Of a stretch of 64,000 bases of DNA, positions 18,534 through 28,101 are shown in pieces. Source of the DNA: Nocardia sp. NBC_00403 (GTDB lineage: Bacteria; Actinomycetota; Actinomycetes; Mycobacteriales; Mycobacteriaceae); assembly GCF_036046055.1 (NCBI RefSeq), contig NZ_CP107939.1:4836001-4900000 (forward strand), in the 5' to 3' direction. Below the pieces are notes generated by a model, which did not search any database, was not told the DNA's origin, and saw only the letters and a program-made list of their open reading frames with translations. The number at the start of each line of letters is the position of its first letter. The first letter of the stretch is position 1. A program made the position numbers and the translations under genes.

Positions 18534-18552
18534 ATAGGTCAGGCTTACCTAA
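18534..18552. promoter_or_regulatory. IdeR/DtxR iron box, no obvious target
   Basis: ATAGGTCAGGCTTACCTAA matches the iron-box consensus TTAGGTTAGGCTAACCTAA at 16 of 19 positions, better than the one at the siderophore operon. The nearest downstream gene is the thioesterase at 18712, about 160 bases away, followed by urease. Confidence 0.65.
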
Positions 18553-18711
18553 CTTGGCAACTGGTGTGGCGCATGGCGGGTTGGAGGCGACGGAAACCCC
18601 GGATCATCTCGTCGACAACTGGCACGCGGCCGGGCGGTAAACCCTCGTGGGAACGTGCGCCCCGCACGCCCCGGCAGGGTCGCCGCATTTGTGTGGTGTA
18701 AAGGTGAACGT

Positions 18712-19167
18712 ATGACGCAGCAAAATGCGACCGCGATCGAATCGCTGGCCGATGTCACGCCCGAGCAAATGACCGAGCTCAGCAAGGGCTCCTTCACCGA
18801 TCTGATCGGCCTCGAGTTCACCGAGGTGACCCCGGACGTCGTGCGCGGTCAACTGACGGCGGGTCCACAGCTGCTCCAGCTGGCCGGGATCATCAATGGT
18901 GGCGTGTACTGCACCATCGTCGAAACGCTTGCGAGCGTCGGCGCCGGTGTCTGGTTCGCCGCGCAGGGTAATGAGGGGACCGTCGTCGGTGTCAACAACA
19001 GCACCGACTTCCTGCGCGCGGTCCGTGCGGGCAAAGTCTACGGCGAATCGACGCCGCTGCACCGCGGTCGACTGCAGCAGCTCTGGCAGGTGGTGCTCAC
19101 CGACGACGCCGGTCGCACGGTGGCACGTGGGCAGGTCCGCCTGCAGAACCTGCCCGCGCGGGACTGA
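18712..19167 (+). CDS. PaaI-family hotdog-fold thioesterase
   Basis: 151 residues from ATG 18712, with AAGGTG upstream. The hotdog core reads 'DLIGLEFTEVTPDVVRGQLTAGPQLLQLAGIINGGVYCTIVETLASVGAG', with the helix and catalytic-region pattern of acyl-CoA thioesterases. Orthologue of Rv1847 by family and position: the M. tuberculosis gene likewise precedes ureA. The physiological acyl-CoA is unknown, and any functional link with urease is only positional. Confidence 0.9.
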   Translation: MTQQNATAIESLADVTPEQMTELSKGSFTDLIGLEFTEVTPDVVRGQLTAGPQLLQLAGIINGGVYCTIVETLASVGAGVWFAAQGNEGTVVGVNNSTDFLRAVRAGKVYGESTPLHRGRLQQLWQVVLTDDAGRTVARGQVRLQNLPARD

Positions 19168-19247
19168 CGGGTCGCTCGTCGGGCATGGTCGGATCGACCG
19201 TGCCAGAATGGCCGTCACCCATCGATCCGCCCAGCTGAGGAGCCCGT

Positions 19248-19550
19248 ATGCGTCTTTCGCCGCACGAGCAGGAACGGCTGCTGTTGAGCTACGCGGCCGA
19301 GCTGGCCCGGCGTCGGCAGGCCCGCGGGCTCAAACTGAACCATCCCGAGGCGATCGCGTTGATCACCGACCATGTGCTGGAGGGCGCGCGGGACGGGCGA
19401 TCGGTCGCGGAGCTGATGTCGTCGGGGCGAACGGTTCTCGCGCGTGCCGATGTCATGGAGGGTGTTCCTGAGATGATCCATGATGTGCAGGTCGAGGCCA
19501 CCTTCCCGGATGGAACCAAGCTCGTCACTGTCCACCACCCGATCGGGTGA
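19248..19550 (+). CDS. ureA: Urease gamma subunit
   Basis: 100 residues, the normal length. '[39 protein letters not shown]', '[13 protein letters not shown]' and '[20 protein letters not shown]' are diagnostic. GAGGAG lies a few bases before the ATG. It forms the structural urease with UreB and UreC, hydrolysing urea to ammonia and carbamate in the cytoplasm. Confidence 0.97.
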   Translation: MRLSPHEQERLLLSYAAELARRRQARGLKLNHPEAIALITDHVLEGARDGRSVAELMSSGRTVLARADVMEGVPEMIHDVQVEATFPDGTKLVTVHHPIG

Positions 19551-19555
19551 GCGCC

Positions 19556-19867
19556 ATGATTCCCGGCGAATACCTCTGTGCCGAAGGCACTATCGAACTG
19601 AACGCAGGCGCGGACCGCATCGAGCTCGACGTCGTCAATGCCGGCGACCGACCGGTCCAGGTCGGCAGTCATGTGCATTTCCCGCAGGCCAATGCCGCAT
19701 TGTGGTTCGATAGGGCCGCCGCGCACGGGCGTCGGCTCGACATACCAGCCGGGACAGCCGTTCGCTTCGAACCCGGCCTCGGGCAACGTGTCTCGCTGGT
19801 GCCGCTCGGCGGCACCCGTGAGGTCTACGGCATCAGCCCGTCCCCGCCCGGCCGCCTCGATGACTAG
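19556..19867 (+). CDS. ureB: Urease beta subunit
   Basis: 103 residues from the ATG at 19556 ('[16 protein letters not shown]'), which matches the family N-terminus. An in-frame GTG at 19547 overlapping the ureA stop would add three residues. '[19 protein letters not shown]' and '[14 protein letters not shown]' are the conserved core. Confidence 0.96.
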   Translation: MIPGEYLCAEGTIELNAGADRIELDVVNAGDRPVQVGSHVHFPQANAALWFDRAAAHGRRLDIPAGTAVRFEPGLGQRVSLVPLGGTREVYGISPSPPGRLDD

Positions 19868-19923
19868 CGCGACGCCGTGCGGGCTCGACGTGTGCGATGC
19901 CGTATTCCGGAAGGTAGGACGCG

Positions 19924-21645
19924 ATGGGTGAACTGAGCCGGGCTCGCTATGCCGAGCTGTACGGACCCACCGCCGGTGACCGGATTCGCCTCGCCGACAC
20001 CGATCTGCTGATCGAGATCACCGAGGACCGTAGCGGCGGCCCTGGACGGGCGGGCGACGAGGCGGTGTTCGGCGGCGGCAAGGTGCTGCGCGAATCCATG
20101 GGGCAGGCCCGTGCCACCCGCGCCGAGGGGACGCCGGACACCGTGATCACCGGTGCGGTCATCGTCGACCACTGGGGAATCATCAAGGCCGACATCGGTA
20201 TTCGCGACGGTCGGATCTGTGCCATCGGCAAGGCGGGCAACCCCGAAACCATGTCAGGGGTGCATCCCGATCTGGTGGTCGGACCGTCCACCGAGATCAT
20301 CGCAGGCAACGGCCGGATCGTCACTGCGGGCGCCATCGACTGCCACGTGCACTTCATCTGCCCGCAGCTGATGGACGAGGCGCTCGGCGGCGGCATCACC
20401 ACGCTGATCGGCGGCGGCACCGGCCCCGCCGAGGGCAGCAAGGCGACCACAGTGACGCCGGGGTCCTGGCATCTGGCGCGCATGCTGGAGGCCACCGACG
20501 GCTGGCCGATGAACATTGTGCTGCTCGGCAAGGGCAACACTGTCAGCGCCGAATCGATGTGGGAGCAATTGCGCGGCGGCGCTTCGGGTTTCAAGCTGCA
20601 CGAGGATTGGGGCTCCACCCCGGCTGCCATCGATGCCTGCCTCACCGTCGCCGACGCGGCGGGGGTCCAGGTCGCCTTGCATTCGGACACGTTGAACGAG
20701 GCGGGCTTCGTCGAAGACACGCTCGCCGCCATTGCGGGCCGCGGCATCCACGCCTATCACACCGAGGGCGCGGGCGGCGGCCACGCGCCCGACATCATCA
20801 CCGTCGCTTCCCATCTCAACGTGCTGCCCAGCTCCACCAATCCGACTCGACCACACACCGTCAATACTCTCGACGAGCATTTGGACATGCTGATGGTGTG
20901 CCATCACCTCAGTGCCTCCATTCCGGAGGATCTCGCCTTCGCAGAGAGCCGCATTCGTCCATCCACCATCGCCGCCGAGGATCTCCTGCACGACCTCGGC
21001 GCGATATCCATGATCGGCAGTGATTCGCAAGCCATGGGCCGCATCGGCGAGGTCGTCATGCGCACCTGGCAGACCGCGCATGTGATGAAACGTCGCCGTG
21101 GCGCGCTGCCCGGCGACGGCACTGCCGACAATGTCCGCGTCCAGCGCTACATCGCGAAGTACACCATCTGCCCCGCGATCGCCCACGGCCTCGAGGACGA
21201 GATCGGCTCGGTGGAAGTCGGCAAGCTCGCCGACCTGGTTCTCTGGGACCCCGCCTTCTTCGGTGTCCGTCCGCACGCGGTGCTCAAAGGCGGCATGATC
21301 GCCTGGGCGGCCATGGGCGACGCCAACGCCTCCATTCCGACGCCGCAACCGGTGCTGCCGCGTCCCATGTTCGGTGCCGCGGCCGCCGTCGTCGCGTCCA
21401 CCTCCGTGCACTTCGTCTCCGAACACGCGATCGAGGACGGGCTCGCCGATCGTCTCGATGTGCGACGAAAGCTGCTGCCCGTCAAGAACGTTCGCAAGCG
21501 GACCAAGGCCGATATGCCGCACAACGATGCCATGCCGCGGATCGAAGTGGACCCCGATACTTTCACCGTCCGCATCGATGGCGAGGTCTGGACCGAGCAG
21601 CCCGCCACCGAACTGCCGATGGCGCAGCGCTACTTCCTGTTCTGA
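19924..21645 (+). CDS. ureC: Urease alpha (catalytic) subunit
   Basis: 573 residues. The nickel centre is intact: 'CHVHFICPQ' provides the HxH pair, K224 in GFKLHEDWG is the residue that becomes carbamylated, and the flap segment is '[32 protein letters not shown]'. It follows ureB by 56 bases. The accessory genes ureF, ureG and ureD do not follow directly but resume about 7.4 kb downstream. Confidence 0.98.
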   Translation: MGELSRARYAELYGPTAGDRIRLADTDLLIEITEDRSGGPGRAGDEAVFGGGKVLRESMGQARATRAEGTPDTVITGAVIVDHWGIIKADIGIRDGRICAIGKAGNPETMSGVHPDLVVGPSTEIIAGNGRIVTAGAIDCHVHFICPQLMDEALGGGITTLIGGGTGPAEGSKATTVTPGSWHLARMLEATDGWPMNIVLLGKGNTVSAESMWEQLRGGASGFKLHEDWGSTPAAIDACLTVADAAGVQVALHSDTLNEAGFVEDTLAAIAGRGIHAYHTEGAGGGHAPDIITVASHLNVLPSSTNPTRPHTVNTLDEHLDMLMVCHHLSASIPEDLAFAESRIRPSTIAAEDLLHDLGAISMIGSDSQAMGRIGEVVMRTWQTAHVMKRRRGALPGDGTADNVRVQRYIAKYTICPAIAHGLEDEIGSVEVGKLADLVLWDPAFFGVRPHAVLKGGMIAWAAMGDANASIPTPQPVLPRPMFGAAAAVVASTSVHFVSEHAIEDGLADRLDVRRKLLPVKNVRKRTKADMPHNDAMPRIEVDPDTFTVRIDGEVWTEQPATELPMAQRYFLF

Positions 21646-21778
21646 GCCGATCCCGGTAACCGGTCGGTTGCATACCACTCGCGCGCATAGGTAAGGTCGG
21701 GCGAATCAGAGTGGGGGCGTTCCGAGTTCGTTCCCATCCAGCGGCGCGGTCGGGCGCATAGCGAAGGGGACGACATCG

Positions 21779-22342
21779 GTGAGCAACGATCTCAGTGGCG
21801 CGGCCGATGAGCTGGCCCGGTGGGCGGAGAATCTGGAGCGCAAAGCGCAGCAGTACCAGGACCTGCAGGGCAGGATGGCCGCTGTCAGTGTGACGGCTAA
21901 CTCTGCGGACAAGCGCGTCAGTGTCACCGTCGATGCCAACGGTGTCACCACCGGCATCTACCTCGCCCCCAGTTCGCGCGGCATGGACCCCGCCGTCCTC
22001 TCCACCGAACTCATGGCCTGCACCCGTCGCGCCCAGGCGAAACTGCGCACCCAGGTCACCGACTTGATCCACAACGCCGTCGGTGCAGATGGCGCAGGGC
22101 AAGCGATCATCAGTCAGTATGCCGAGAAGTTCCCGGACCCCGACCCGACCGACGCGCCGCCCTCGTACACCCCGCCGCCCGCCCCGTCGCCGACCTTCGA
22201 TGCCGCCCCATCATCACCGTCCGGGTCGGTGTCGGGCCGCCCACCTGCCGGTACGCGCAAGCCCAACCGCGACGATATCGTCGTCCCCGACGAGCCCAGC
22301 GAAGAGGACCTGTACTACCAGCGCAAGTCCTGGTTGGAGTGA
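21779..22342 (+). CDS. YbaB/EbfC-family DNA-binding-like protein
   Basis: 187 residues, GTG start with GAAGGGG upstream. The first ~115 residues ('NLERKAQQYQDLQGRMAAVSVTANSADKRVSVTVDANGVTTGIYL') have the YbaB/EbfC pattern seen in nucleoid-associated proteins and in many ESX-linked actinobacterial proteins. The C-terminal ~70 residues are proline-rich and acidic, probably disordered. It opens the block inserted between ureC and ureF. Confidence 0.75.
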   Translation: MSNDLSGAADELARWAENLERKAQQYQDLQGRMAAVSVTANSADKRVSVTVDANGVTTGIYLAPSSRGMDPAVLSTELMACTRRAQAKLRTQVTDLIHNAVGADGAGQAIISQYAEKFPDPDPTDAPPSYTPPPAPSPTFDAAPSSPSGSVSGRPPAGTRKPNRDDIVVPDEPSEEDLYYQRKSWLE

Positions 22343-22517
22343 GCCGGTCCGGCTGAACTCGCGGATCCACACATTCCGAGGATCCGGCTGGCGGGGGCGA
22401 GAACTGTCGTCCGTTGTCGGCCGGCTCGTAGACGCTGGCCGGTCGTGATCCGTGCCGACCCGACTTCGCGGCTGCGGTGACGGCCCGACAGAACCAGGCT
22501 AACGCCTGCGGCCGATG

Positions 22518-23366
22518 TCACTGTGCCGAGCGGATCGCCCGAACAATGATGTCGGCGACGCCGCGCATACCTTGCAGCGTCGGGTGGTAGGGGACAAGGG
22601 TTTCGGTGGCGAGCACGGGGTCGAACCAGCGGACTCCGGTGGGGGCGCACATATCGTGGCCGACGGCTTGGGATTTGGTGTCGATATAGGTCGCCGATCG
22701 GGCGGTTGCCTCGCGGGAAACGACGGTGTTGAGGCGGTCGAATTCGGCCTGGACGTAGCGGGCGTCGGCGGGGCGCAGGCCGGGGAGTTCGGGGCAGCCC
22801 CCGTCGCGGACATAAAGGGGCCAGCCGTCCACGAAGATGGCGGCCTTCGGGGCGAGGTTCGAAATTTGCTGCAAGGCAGCGGAATACGGTGCCGCGATGG
22901 CGTCGATATCGGCGTCCCATGCGGGGTCGACGCAGGCTCCGCCGACGATCCCGGCCAGGTGGCAGGTGACGACGTGCTTGGTCATCTGGGCGTCGTTGGC
23001 GCCGATGTGGAGGGTCACCAGTCTGGTGTCGGGGCCGAGGGCCTCGAATTGCGGTGTGATGCCGGGGCCTTGGGAGTTGGTGAGATCGGTGATCTTGGCC
23101 GAGCTGCACGTCCGGTCGTCCAGCCGGAGGCCGAGGTCTTTGGCGACCAGCTTCGGGGTGTTGGTGGTCGAGCGGGCGCATTGTGGTGGAGCGCTGGTAT
23201 CGAAGTTCTGTACTCCGGTCGTTGCCGCGCCGGAATCGCCCAGCGCCACGTACTCCGCACCGCCGTCGACAGGCGCTGCGGCGGCGGGCGTGAGGAATGT
23301 CGAGGCGAGCGCGAACAGGCCGGCGGTGATTGCGGCAGCGGGCCAACGGATCCGGCGGGTTGTCAT
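22518..23366 (-). CDS. Secreted SGNH/GDSL-family esterase
   Basis: 282 residues from ATG 23366, with GGGAG eight bases upstream. The signal peptide ('RRIRWPAAAITAGLFALASTFLTPAAAAP') is likely cleaved after residue ~31. Block I 'YVALGDSGAA' places the catalytic serine at S45; 'LHIGANDAQ' is block III; 'PYHPTLQGM' carries the C-terminal histidine. Cysteines at several positions suggest extracellular disulfides. Probable lipase or esterase. Confidence 0.88.
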   Translation of the reverse strand: MTTRRIRWPAAAITAGLFALASTFLTPAAAAPVDGGAEYVALGDSGAATTGVQNFDTSAPPQCARSTTNTPKLVAKDLGLRLDDRTCSSAKITDLTNSQGPGITPQFEALGPDTRLVTLHIGANDAQMTKHVVTCHLAGIVGGACVDPAWDADIDAIAAPYSAALQQISNLAPKAAIFVDGWPLYVRDGGCPELPGLRPADARYVQAEFDRLNTVVSREATARSATYIDTKSQAVGHDMCAPTGVRWFDPVLATETLVPYHPTLQGMRGVADIIVRAIRSAQ

Positions 23367-23553
23367 GGCTGTGCTCCCGATCGGTCGGATTCCGGCAACG
23401 CCACGGCGGGCCGGTTTGAAAGTGAGACGCATCAGTCTCGATTGTGACGCAGGGTACTCGCTGCGCAGCGGCTCTCGCAAGACCATGCGCCGCGAAATCG
23501 GCAGGCCGGGTTCGCGAGCCGCGACAATCCTGTTGCGGTGGCAGACTGCGACT

Positions 23554-24231
23554 ATGACGACATTCGACTGGGCCGATGTTGACACCTATCTCGTGGACAG
23601 GCTGGTGGGAGACCGGGATACGGCGGCGGCGTTGGCGACGAACGCGGCCGAAGGGCTGCCCGCCATCGATGTGTCCGCCGCGCAAGGGAAATTTCTGCAC
23701 CTGGTCGCGCGGTCGATCGGTGCGCGGCGGGTGCTCGAGATCGGCACACTCGGCGGGTACAGCACGATTTGGCTGGCTCGTGCGGTAGGGGAGAAGGGAT
23801 TGGTGGTCACCCTCGAATTCGAACCCCGCCATGCCGAGGTGGCGCGCGGGAACGTGAACCGCGCCGGGGTGGGCGATCAGGTCGACATCCGGGTCGGTGC
23901 CGCACTCGACAGCTTGCCGGCGCTGGCCGCCGAGGATCCTGAGCCTTTCGACCTGGTATTCATTGACGCCGACAAGGTGAACAACTCGAACTACGTCCAG
24001 TGGGCGCTGCGGTTGACCCGCCCCGATTCGGTGATCATCGTCGATAATGTGGTCCGCAACGGTGCGGTGGCCGACGGGGCCTCCACCGAACCGGCGGTCC
24101 AAGCCAGCCGTGATCTGATCGATCTCCTTTCGAACAACCCGCAGCTGGACGCAACCGTCCTGCAGACGGTGGGTTCCAAAGGCTGGGACGGCTTCGTCTA
24201 CGCCGTCGTCAACGCCCAAATACCCGCCTAA
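23554..24231 (+). CDS. SAM-dependent O-methyltransferase (family 3, catechol-OMT-like)
   Basis: 225 residues. SAM motif I is 'RRVLEIGTLGGYSTIWLARAV', the acidic loop is 'VTLEFEPRHAEVARGNVNRAG' and the metal-binding motif is 'DLVFIDADKVNNSNYVQWAL', with 'IIVDNVVRNGAVAD' completing the divalent-metal site. These features define cation-dependent O-methyltransferases acting on vicinal hydroxyls. The substrate is unknown. It is divergent from the SGNH hydrolase. Confidence 0.88.
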   Translation: MTTFDWADVDTYLVDRLVGDRDTAAALATNAAEGLPAIDVSAAQGKFLHLVARSIGARRVLEIGTLGGYSTIWLARAVGEKGLVVTLEFEPRHAEVARGNVNRAGVGDQVDIRVGAALDSLPALAAEDPEPFDLVFIDADKVNNSNYVQWALRLTRPDSVIIVDNVVRNGAVADGASTEPAVQASRDLIDLLSNNPQLDATVLQTVGSKGWDGFVYAVVNAQIPA

Positions 24232-24321
24232 CCCTGTCGCAGCGTCGCGAGCGGGACCTGGTGGAGGGCTTCTCGGAAGATGCCGCAGTCAGGTCCCGTT
24301 CGCGCGCGAGGCGGGTTGCGG

Positions 24322-25314
24322 TCAGGGGATCAGGACTACTTTGCCGACGGTGGCGCGGGTTTGCAGTGCGCGGTGGGCCTTCGCGGCGTCGGCGAGCGCG
24401 AAGCGCTGGACGGCCGGGCGCAGGCGGCCCGCGGCGGCCTCGGCGAGGGCGCGGTCTTCGAGGATGCGGATGGTGCCGCCGACTCTCTGCAGCATCGGTG
24501 GTCCGATGACCATTTGCGAACTGATGCCACGCTCGGCCAGCTCCTCCTCGCTGAACGCGAACGGCTGGTCACCGGGCTTTCTGCTGGACCAGCCGTAGAC
24601 GAGATGCTGTCCCCCCTTGCCGAGTAGATCTACTGCGGCACGGGTGATTTCGCCGCCGACCGAGTCGAAAAGGATGGTGGCACTGCGGTCGCCGAGCAGT
24701 GCGCGGACCTGCGCGACCCAATCGGACTGCGTGTAGTCGACGGCGATGTCCGCGCCATTGCGTTGCACCAAATCGACTTTCGCCGGCCCGCCGGCCAGCC
24801 CGACCACTGTGGCCCCGGCGTTCCGGGCGTACTGGACCAGCAGTGTCCCGATGCCGCCCGCGGCGGCTGTCACCACTGCAACGCTGCCCGGGCCGAGCTC
24901 GGCGAACTGCAGGATGCCCATGGTGGTGCGGCCGGTGCCGATGACGGCGACCGCCGCCGCCGGATCGATATTCTCGGGAATCTCTTGCAGCCGAGCGGCT
25001 TCCGTCACGGCGAACTCGGCGTAGCCGCCGGGCACATTGCCGAGATGCGCGACGACCTGTTTGCCGAGCCATGTGGTGTCGACGTCGGGACCGATCTGGT
25101 CGACGGTCCCGGCGACCTCGCGCCCAGGGACAGTGGGCAATTCGGGGAGGGGGACCGGGCCTTGCGCACCGCTCCGGATGGCGGTGTCGATCATGTGGAC
25201 ACCGGCTGCCGCCACCGCAATGCGCACTTGGCCCGGTCCGGGTTCTGGATCCGGGACCTTCTCATAGCGGAGGTTCTCGGCGGGGCCGAAGGCGTGAAGT
25301 TGGATGGCGTGCAC
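24322..25314 (-). CDS. Medium-chain NADPH:quinone oxidoreductase family protein
   Basis: 330 residues, GTG start at 25314 with AGGAG seven bases upstream. GroES-like N-terminal domain ('VPGREVAGTVDQIGPDV') and Rossmann domain ('VVTAAAGGIGTLLVQYARNAGATVVG'). Zinc-binding cysteines are absent, as in quinone reductases. Its promoter region carries a long MerR-type dyad (25351-25377), suggesting induction by redox or electrophile stress. Confidence 0.88.
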   Translation of the reverse strand: MHAIQLHAFGPAENLRYEKVPDPEPGPGQVRIAVAAAGVHMIDTAIRSGAQGPVPLPELPTVPGREVAGTVDQIGPDVDTTWLGKQVVAHLGNVPGGYAEFAVTEAARLQEIPENIDPAAAVAVIGTGRTTMGILQFAELGPGSVAVVTAAAGGIGTLLVQYARNAGATVVGLAGGPAKVDLVQRNGADIAVDYTQSDWVAQVRALLGDRSATILFDSVGGEITRAAVDLLGKGGQHLVYGWSSRKPGDQPFAFSEEELAERGISSQMVIGPPMLQRVGGTIRILEDRALAEAAAGRLRPAVQRFALADAAKAHRALQTRATVGKVVLIP

Positions 25315-25350
25315 GGGGACTCCTGTTCGCGGGGTGGTCGCGACCCACTC

Positions 25351-25377
25351 TTCAACATCAACCGTGGTTCAGGTCAA
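25351..25377 (-). promoter_or_regulatory. MerR-family-type operator/promoter
   Basis: A near-perfect 27-base dyad whose centre reads CAACCGTGGTTC on the plus strand. On the minus strand it begins TTGACC, a -35 hexamer, followed by the dyad: the long-spacer layout of MerR/SoxR-controlled promoters. It is about 37 bases upstream of the quinone reductase start. No MerR gene is in this window. The rest of the 390-base gap (25315-25705) shows no gene. Confidence 0.5.
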
Positions 25378-25705
25378 TTGCACATGCGCCGTGCGACGAC
25401 GAGCAGCTGGCGGTGTGCGGCAGGCAAGGTTGGTCAAATTGATCACCATACGTAGATATGCGCATCAACGCACTTGGTTGTCGGCAACCCGCCCAACGCC
25501 CGGCCGAGCCGGGCGCGGCAAGGACGGGGAGGGGTCCGTGTTCGCCTGCTCGGGTAGTGAAGTGCGCGCAGGCGGGGCGAAGATGCCGGCTCTCGAGTGG
25601 GTGCACACGTGTGCGCAGCTGGGGGTGACTACTACCGGGGCCTCGATGGTGCATGCAAAAGGGGGTGCCGGCGAGGGTCTACCAGGTGGCGTCCGCCATG
25701 CAGTG

Positions 25706-26371
25706 TCACCTCTTGGCGCGCGCCTCGAAGCCGTCGCAGAGTGCGGACAGTCCGAGGTAGAGCAGGTCCTCGGAGGTCAGGTCGCTCACGCCGATGCCGT
25801 CCAGTTCGGCGAGTGCGGGCGGAACCGGCTGCTGTGACTTTCCTTGCAGCAAGGCGCGCAGTCCGTTGTCTCCATCGGGGTTGATTCCGTCGCGGGCGAA
25901 CAGGGCGCCGCTGATCTGTGGCAAGGTTGCGCCGGAGATGTAGTTCCACACCGTGAAGGCCATGGTGGTTGCCTCGCGGGCCGAGACGTTCAGCTCCCGC
26001 AGCCCCTCGACGAGCCACGCCAGACATGCCAGGCTCTGTGGGCCGAAGCTGTAGCGGGGCATCGCGAAGGTGAGTAGCACCCACGGATGCTGTTGGTAGA
26101 GCGCCCAATCGATCTCGGCGGCGATGCGGACCCGGTCGCGCCAGGTCCAGTTCCTGCCCTCTGGTGACGGGTACGGATTGCGACGTGCGACCTCGTCGGT
26201 CATTGCGGCGAGCAGCTCGTCCTTGTTCGCGACGTGCCGGTAGAGCGACATGGCGCCGACGCCCATGCGCTCGGCGATGTGGCGCATCGACAGCGCATCC
26301 AAACCGCCGGTGTCGGCCAACGTGATGGCGGTGTCGACGATGGCGGATTTGGTGAGCTTCGGCTCAGTCAT
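25706..26371 (-). CDS. TetR/AcrR-family transcriptional regulator
   Basis: 221 residues from ATG 26371. HTH: 'TKSAIVDTAITLADTGGLDALSMRHIAERMGVGAMSLYRHVANKDELL'. The C-terminal domain resembles TetR_C ('WALYQQHPWVLLTFAMPR'). It is divergent from a DHA2 efflux pump across a 102-base region with two palindromes, the usual arrangement for a local repressor of drug efflux. Confidence 0.9.
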   Translation of the reverse strand: MTEPKLTKSAIVDTAITLADTGGLDALSMRHIAERMGVGAMSLYRHVANKDELLAAMTDEVARRNPYPSPEGRNWTWRDRVRIAAEIDWALYQQHPWVLLTFAMPRYSFGPQSLACLAWLVEGLRELNVSAREATTMAFTVWNYISGATLPQISGALFARDGINPDGDNGLRALLQGKSQQPVPPALAELDGIGVSDLTSEDLLYLGLSALCDGFEARAKR

Positions 26372-26405
26372 CCTATGACTCGCTTCCAGTTCCCGGCTCG
26401 GCTGC

Positions 26406-26441
26406 GTACACTGTACCCGAGCTCGGGCGTACGGCGTACGC
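26406..26441. promoter_or_regulatory. Two adjacent palindromic operators
   Basis: GTACA-C-TGTAC (26406-26416) and GCGTACG-G-CGTACGC (26427-26441), both perfect, centred 23 bases apart between the divergent TetR and MFS genes. Both share a GTAC core, so one TetR protein may bind both. Confidence 0.5.
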
Positions 26442-26473
26442 GACACGGGAATCGAATCGACTGAGGTGTTGGA

Positions 26474-27952
26474 ATGACAGAGGTGCAGGCAGTGCGGCTG
26501 ACAACGCCGCCGCTACCGGCCGGCTCGCGCCGTGCCTGGCTGGGTCTTGCGGTGCTTTTGCTGCCGGTGCTGTTGGTGTCGATGGACATCTCGGTGCTGT
26601 TCCTCGCCATGCCGACCCTCACCCTCGACCTCGACCCGTCGGCCACTCAGCAACTGTGGATCCTCGACATCTACGGCTTCCTGATCGCGGGCCTGCTGAT
26701 CACCATGGGCAATCTCGGCGACCGGATCGGGCGGCGCAATATCCTGCTCGTCGGCGCCTCGGTCTTCGGCGTGGCATCGATCATCGCCGCCTTCGCGCCG
26801 AGCGCGGGTGTGCTGATCGCCGCGCGCGCACTGATGGGTGTGGGTGGCGCGACGCTGCTGCCCTCGAGCCTCGCCCTGATTTCCAGCCTCTTCCCGAATG
26901 CTCGTGAGCGCGCCGCCGCCATCGGCGTGTGGACCGCCTTCTTCGCTGGCGGCTCGGCCGTCGGGCCAATCCTCGGCGGGCTGCTGCTGCACCATTTCTG
27001 GTGGGGCTCGGTCTTTCTCATCAACATCCCGGTGCTGCTGATCCTGCTCGCCTTCGGCCCGTTCCTGCTGCCGGAGCACCGCGCCGGTGTGCTCGGCCCG
27101 CTGGACATCCCGAGCGTCGTGCTGTCGATCGGCGGCATTCTGCCGATGGTGTACGCAGTCAAGCACCTTGCGGCCGAAGGTCTGGATGTAAAGGCACTCG
27201 CCATCGGGTTGGTCGGCGTGGCATTGCTGACCATCTTCGTGCGGCGGCAGCGGCAGCTGGCCGAACCGCTGCTCGATCTGCGTTTGTTCCGTCGTGCCCA
27301 GTTCTCTGTCGCGATCGGCTCCAGCCTGACCGGCATGATGTCGCTGGCCGCGATGAGTTACCTCACCAGCGTCTATCTGCAGTCGGTGACCGGGCGAGAC
27401 CCCCTGGCGGCAGCCATGTTCGGCATCCCCATGGCGGTGGCGGTGTTCGTGTTCTCGATGGGCGGCGCCCGTGTGGCCCGGCGCTTCGGTGTCCGGAGTT
27501 CCTTCGTATTTGCCCTGCTGGCCTCGGCGGTCGGCAATCTGCTGCTGCTCGGTGTCGGCGTCGACGGCGGCCTCGCGTGGTATCTCATCGGATCCACGAT
27601 TGCCGGCATCGGCTACGGCCTTGCCTTCACCATGGTGTCCGAGGTCGCGGTCTCCTCGGTGCCGCCGGAGCGGGCCGGCTCGGCTGTCGGCATCTCCGAG
27701 ACCAGCTTCGAGCTGGGCAATGCCCTCGGCCTCGCGCTGCTGGGTTCGATTGCGGCCCTGGTCTTCCGGTCGGGTGGGGACTACTCCGCCACGCTGGGCG
27801 AGACCATTCAGCGGTCCGACGGCAACACCGCCCTCATCGACTCCGCTCGCGAGTCGTTCGTCGCCGGCATGCATGTGGCAACCTCGGTCGGTGCTGTGCT
27901 GTTGGTTGTCATGGCAATCGTGGCCTATTTCGCTCCGCGGCAGCATCGCTGA
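26474..27952 (+). CDS. DHA2-family MFS drug exporter (14 spans)
   Basis: 492 residues. Motif A 'GNLGDRIGRRNILLVGASVFG' and the antiporter motif C-like 'AFFAGGSAVGPILGGLLLHHFWWGSVFLINIPV' are conserved, with 14 predicted spans. Similar to SmvA/LfrA-type multidrug and quaternary-ammonium exporters. Probably repressed by the divergent TetR protein. Confidence 0.9.
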   Translation: MTEVQAVRLTTPPLPAGSRRAWLGLAVLLLPVLLVSMDISVLFLAMPTLTLDLDPSATQQLWILDIYGFLIAGLLITMGNLGDRIGRRNILLVGASVFGVASIIAAFAPSAGVLIAARALMGVGGATLLPSSLALISSLFPNARERAAAIGVWTAFFAGGSAVGPILGGLLLHHFWWGSVFLINIPVLLILLAFGPFLLPEHRAGVLGPLDIPSVVLSIGGILPMVYAVKHLAAEGLDVKALAIGLVGVALLTIFVRRQRQLAEPLLDLRLFRRAQFSVAIGSSLTGMMSLAAMSYLTSVYLQSVTGRDPLAAAMFGIPMAVAVFVFSMGGARVARRFGVRSSFVFALLASAVGNLLLLGVGVDGGLAWYLIGSTIAGIGYGLAFTMVSEVAVSSVPPERAGSAVGISETSFELGNALGLALLGSIAALVFRSGGDYSATLGETIQRSDGNTALIDSARESFVAGMHVATSVGAVLLVVMAIVAYFAPRQHR

Positions 27953-28101
27953 TCACGCCGAAGGATGGCGCGGCTCCACCGACTGCCCGCGCGCGCGAGT
28001 GAGCCGATAGGGCCGATCACAGCGGATCGGGAACGGCGGTTGATCATGTCGGCCGTCGATACCGGATGTGCAGTGGCCCCTCGGCCAATACAGTCGAGTG
28101 T

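Larger units (their letters stand above)
18045..18711. other. 667-base noncoding gap
   Basis: No convincing gene. It holds a 15-base-pair hairpin (18432-18472) and an IdeR-like box (18534-18552), annotated separately. A short minus-strand open frame ending near 18134 ('VGHLRDRICLATLDMLQNNVIRRDEWR') has no start codon and is interrupted upstream; it might be a decayed gene end, but nothing supports a product. Confidence 0.5.

Noticed and set aside
20254..21678. 474-codon minus-strand frame across ureC
   Set aside because: Antisense shadow of ureC, with no ribosome binding site and low-complexity translation.
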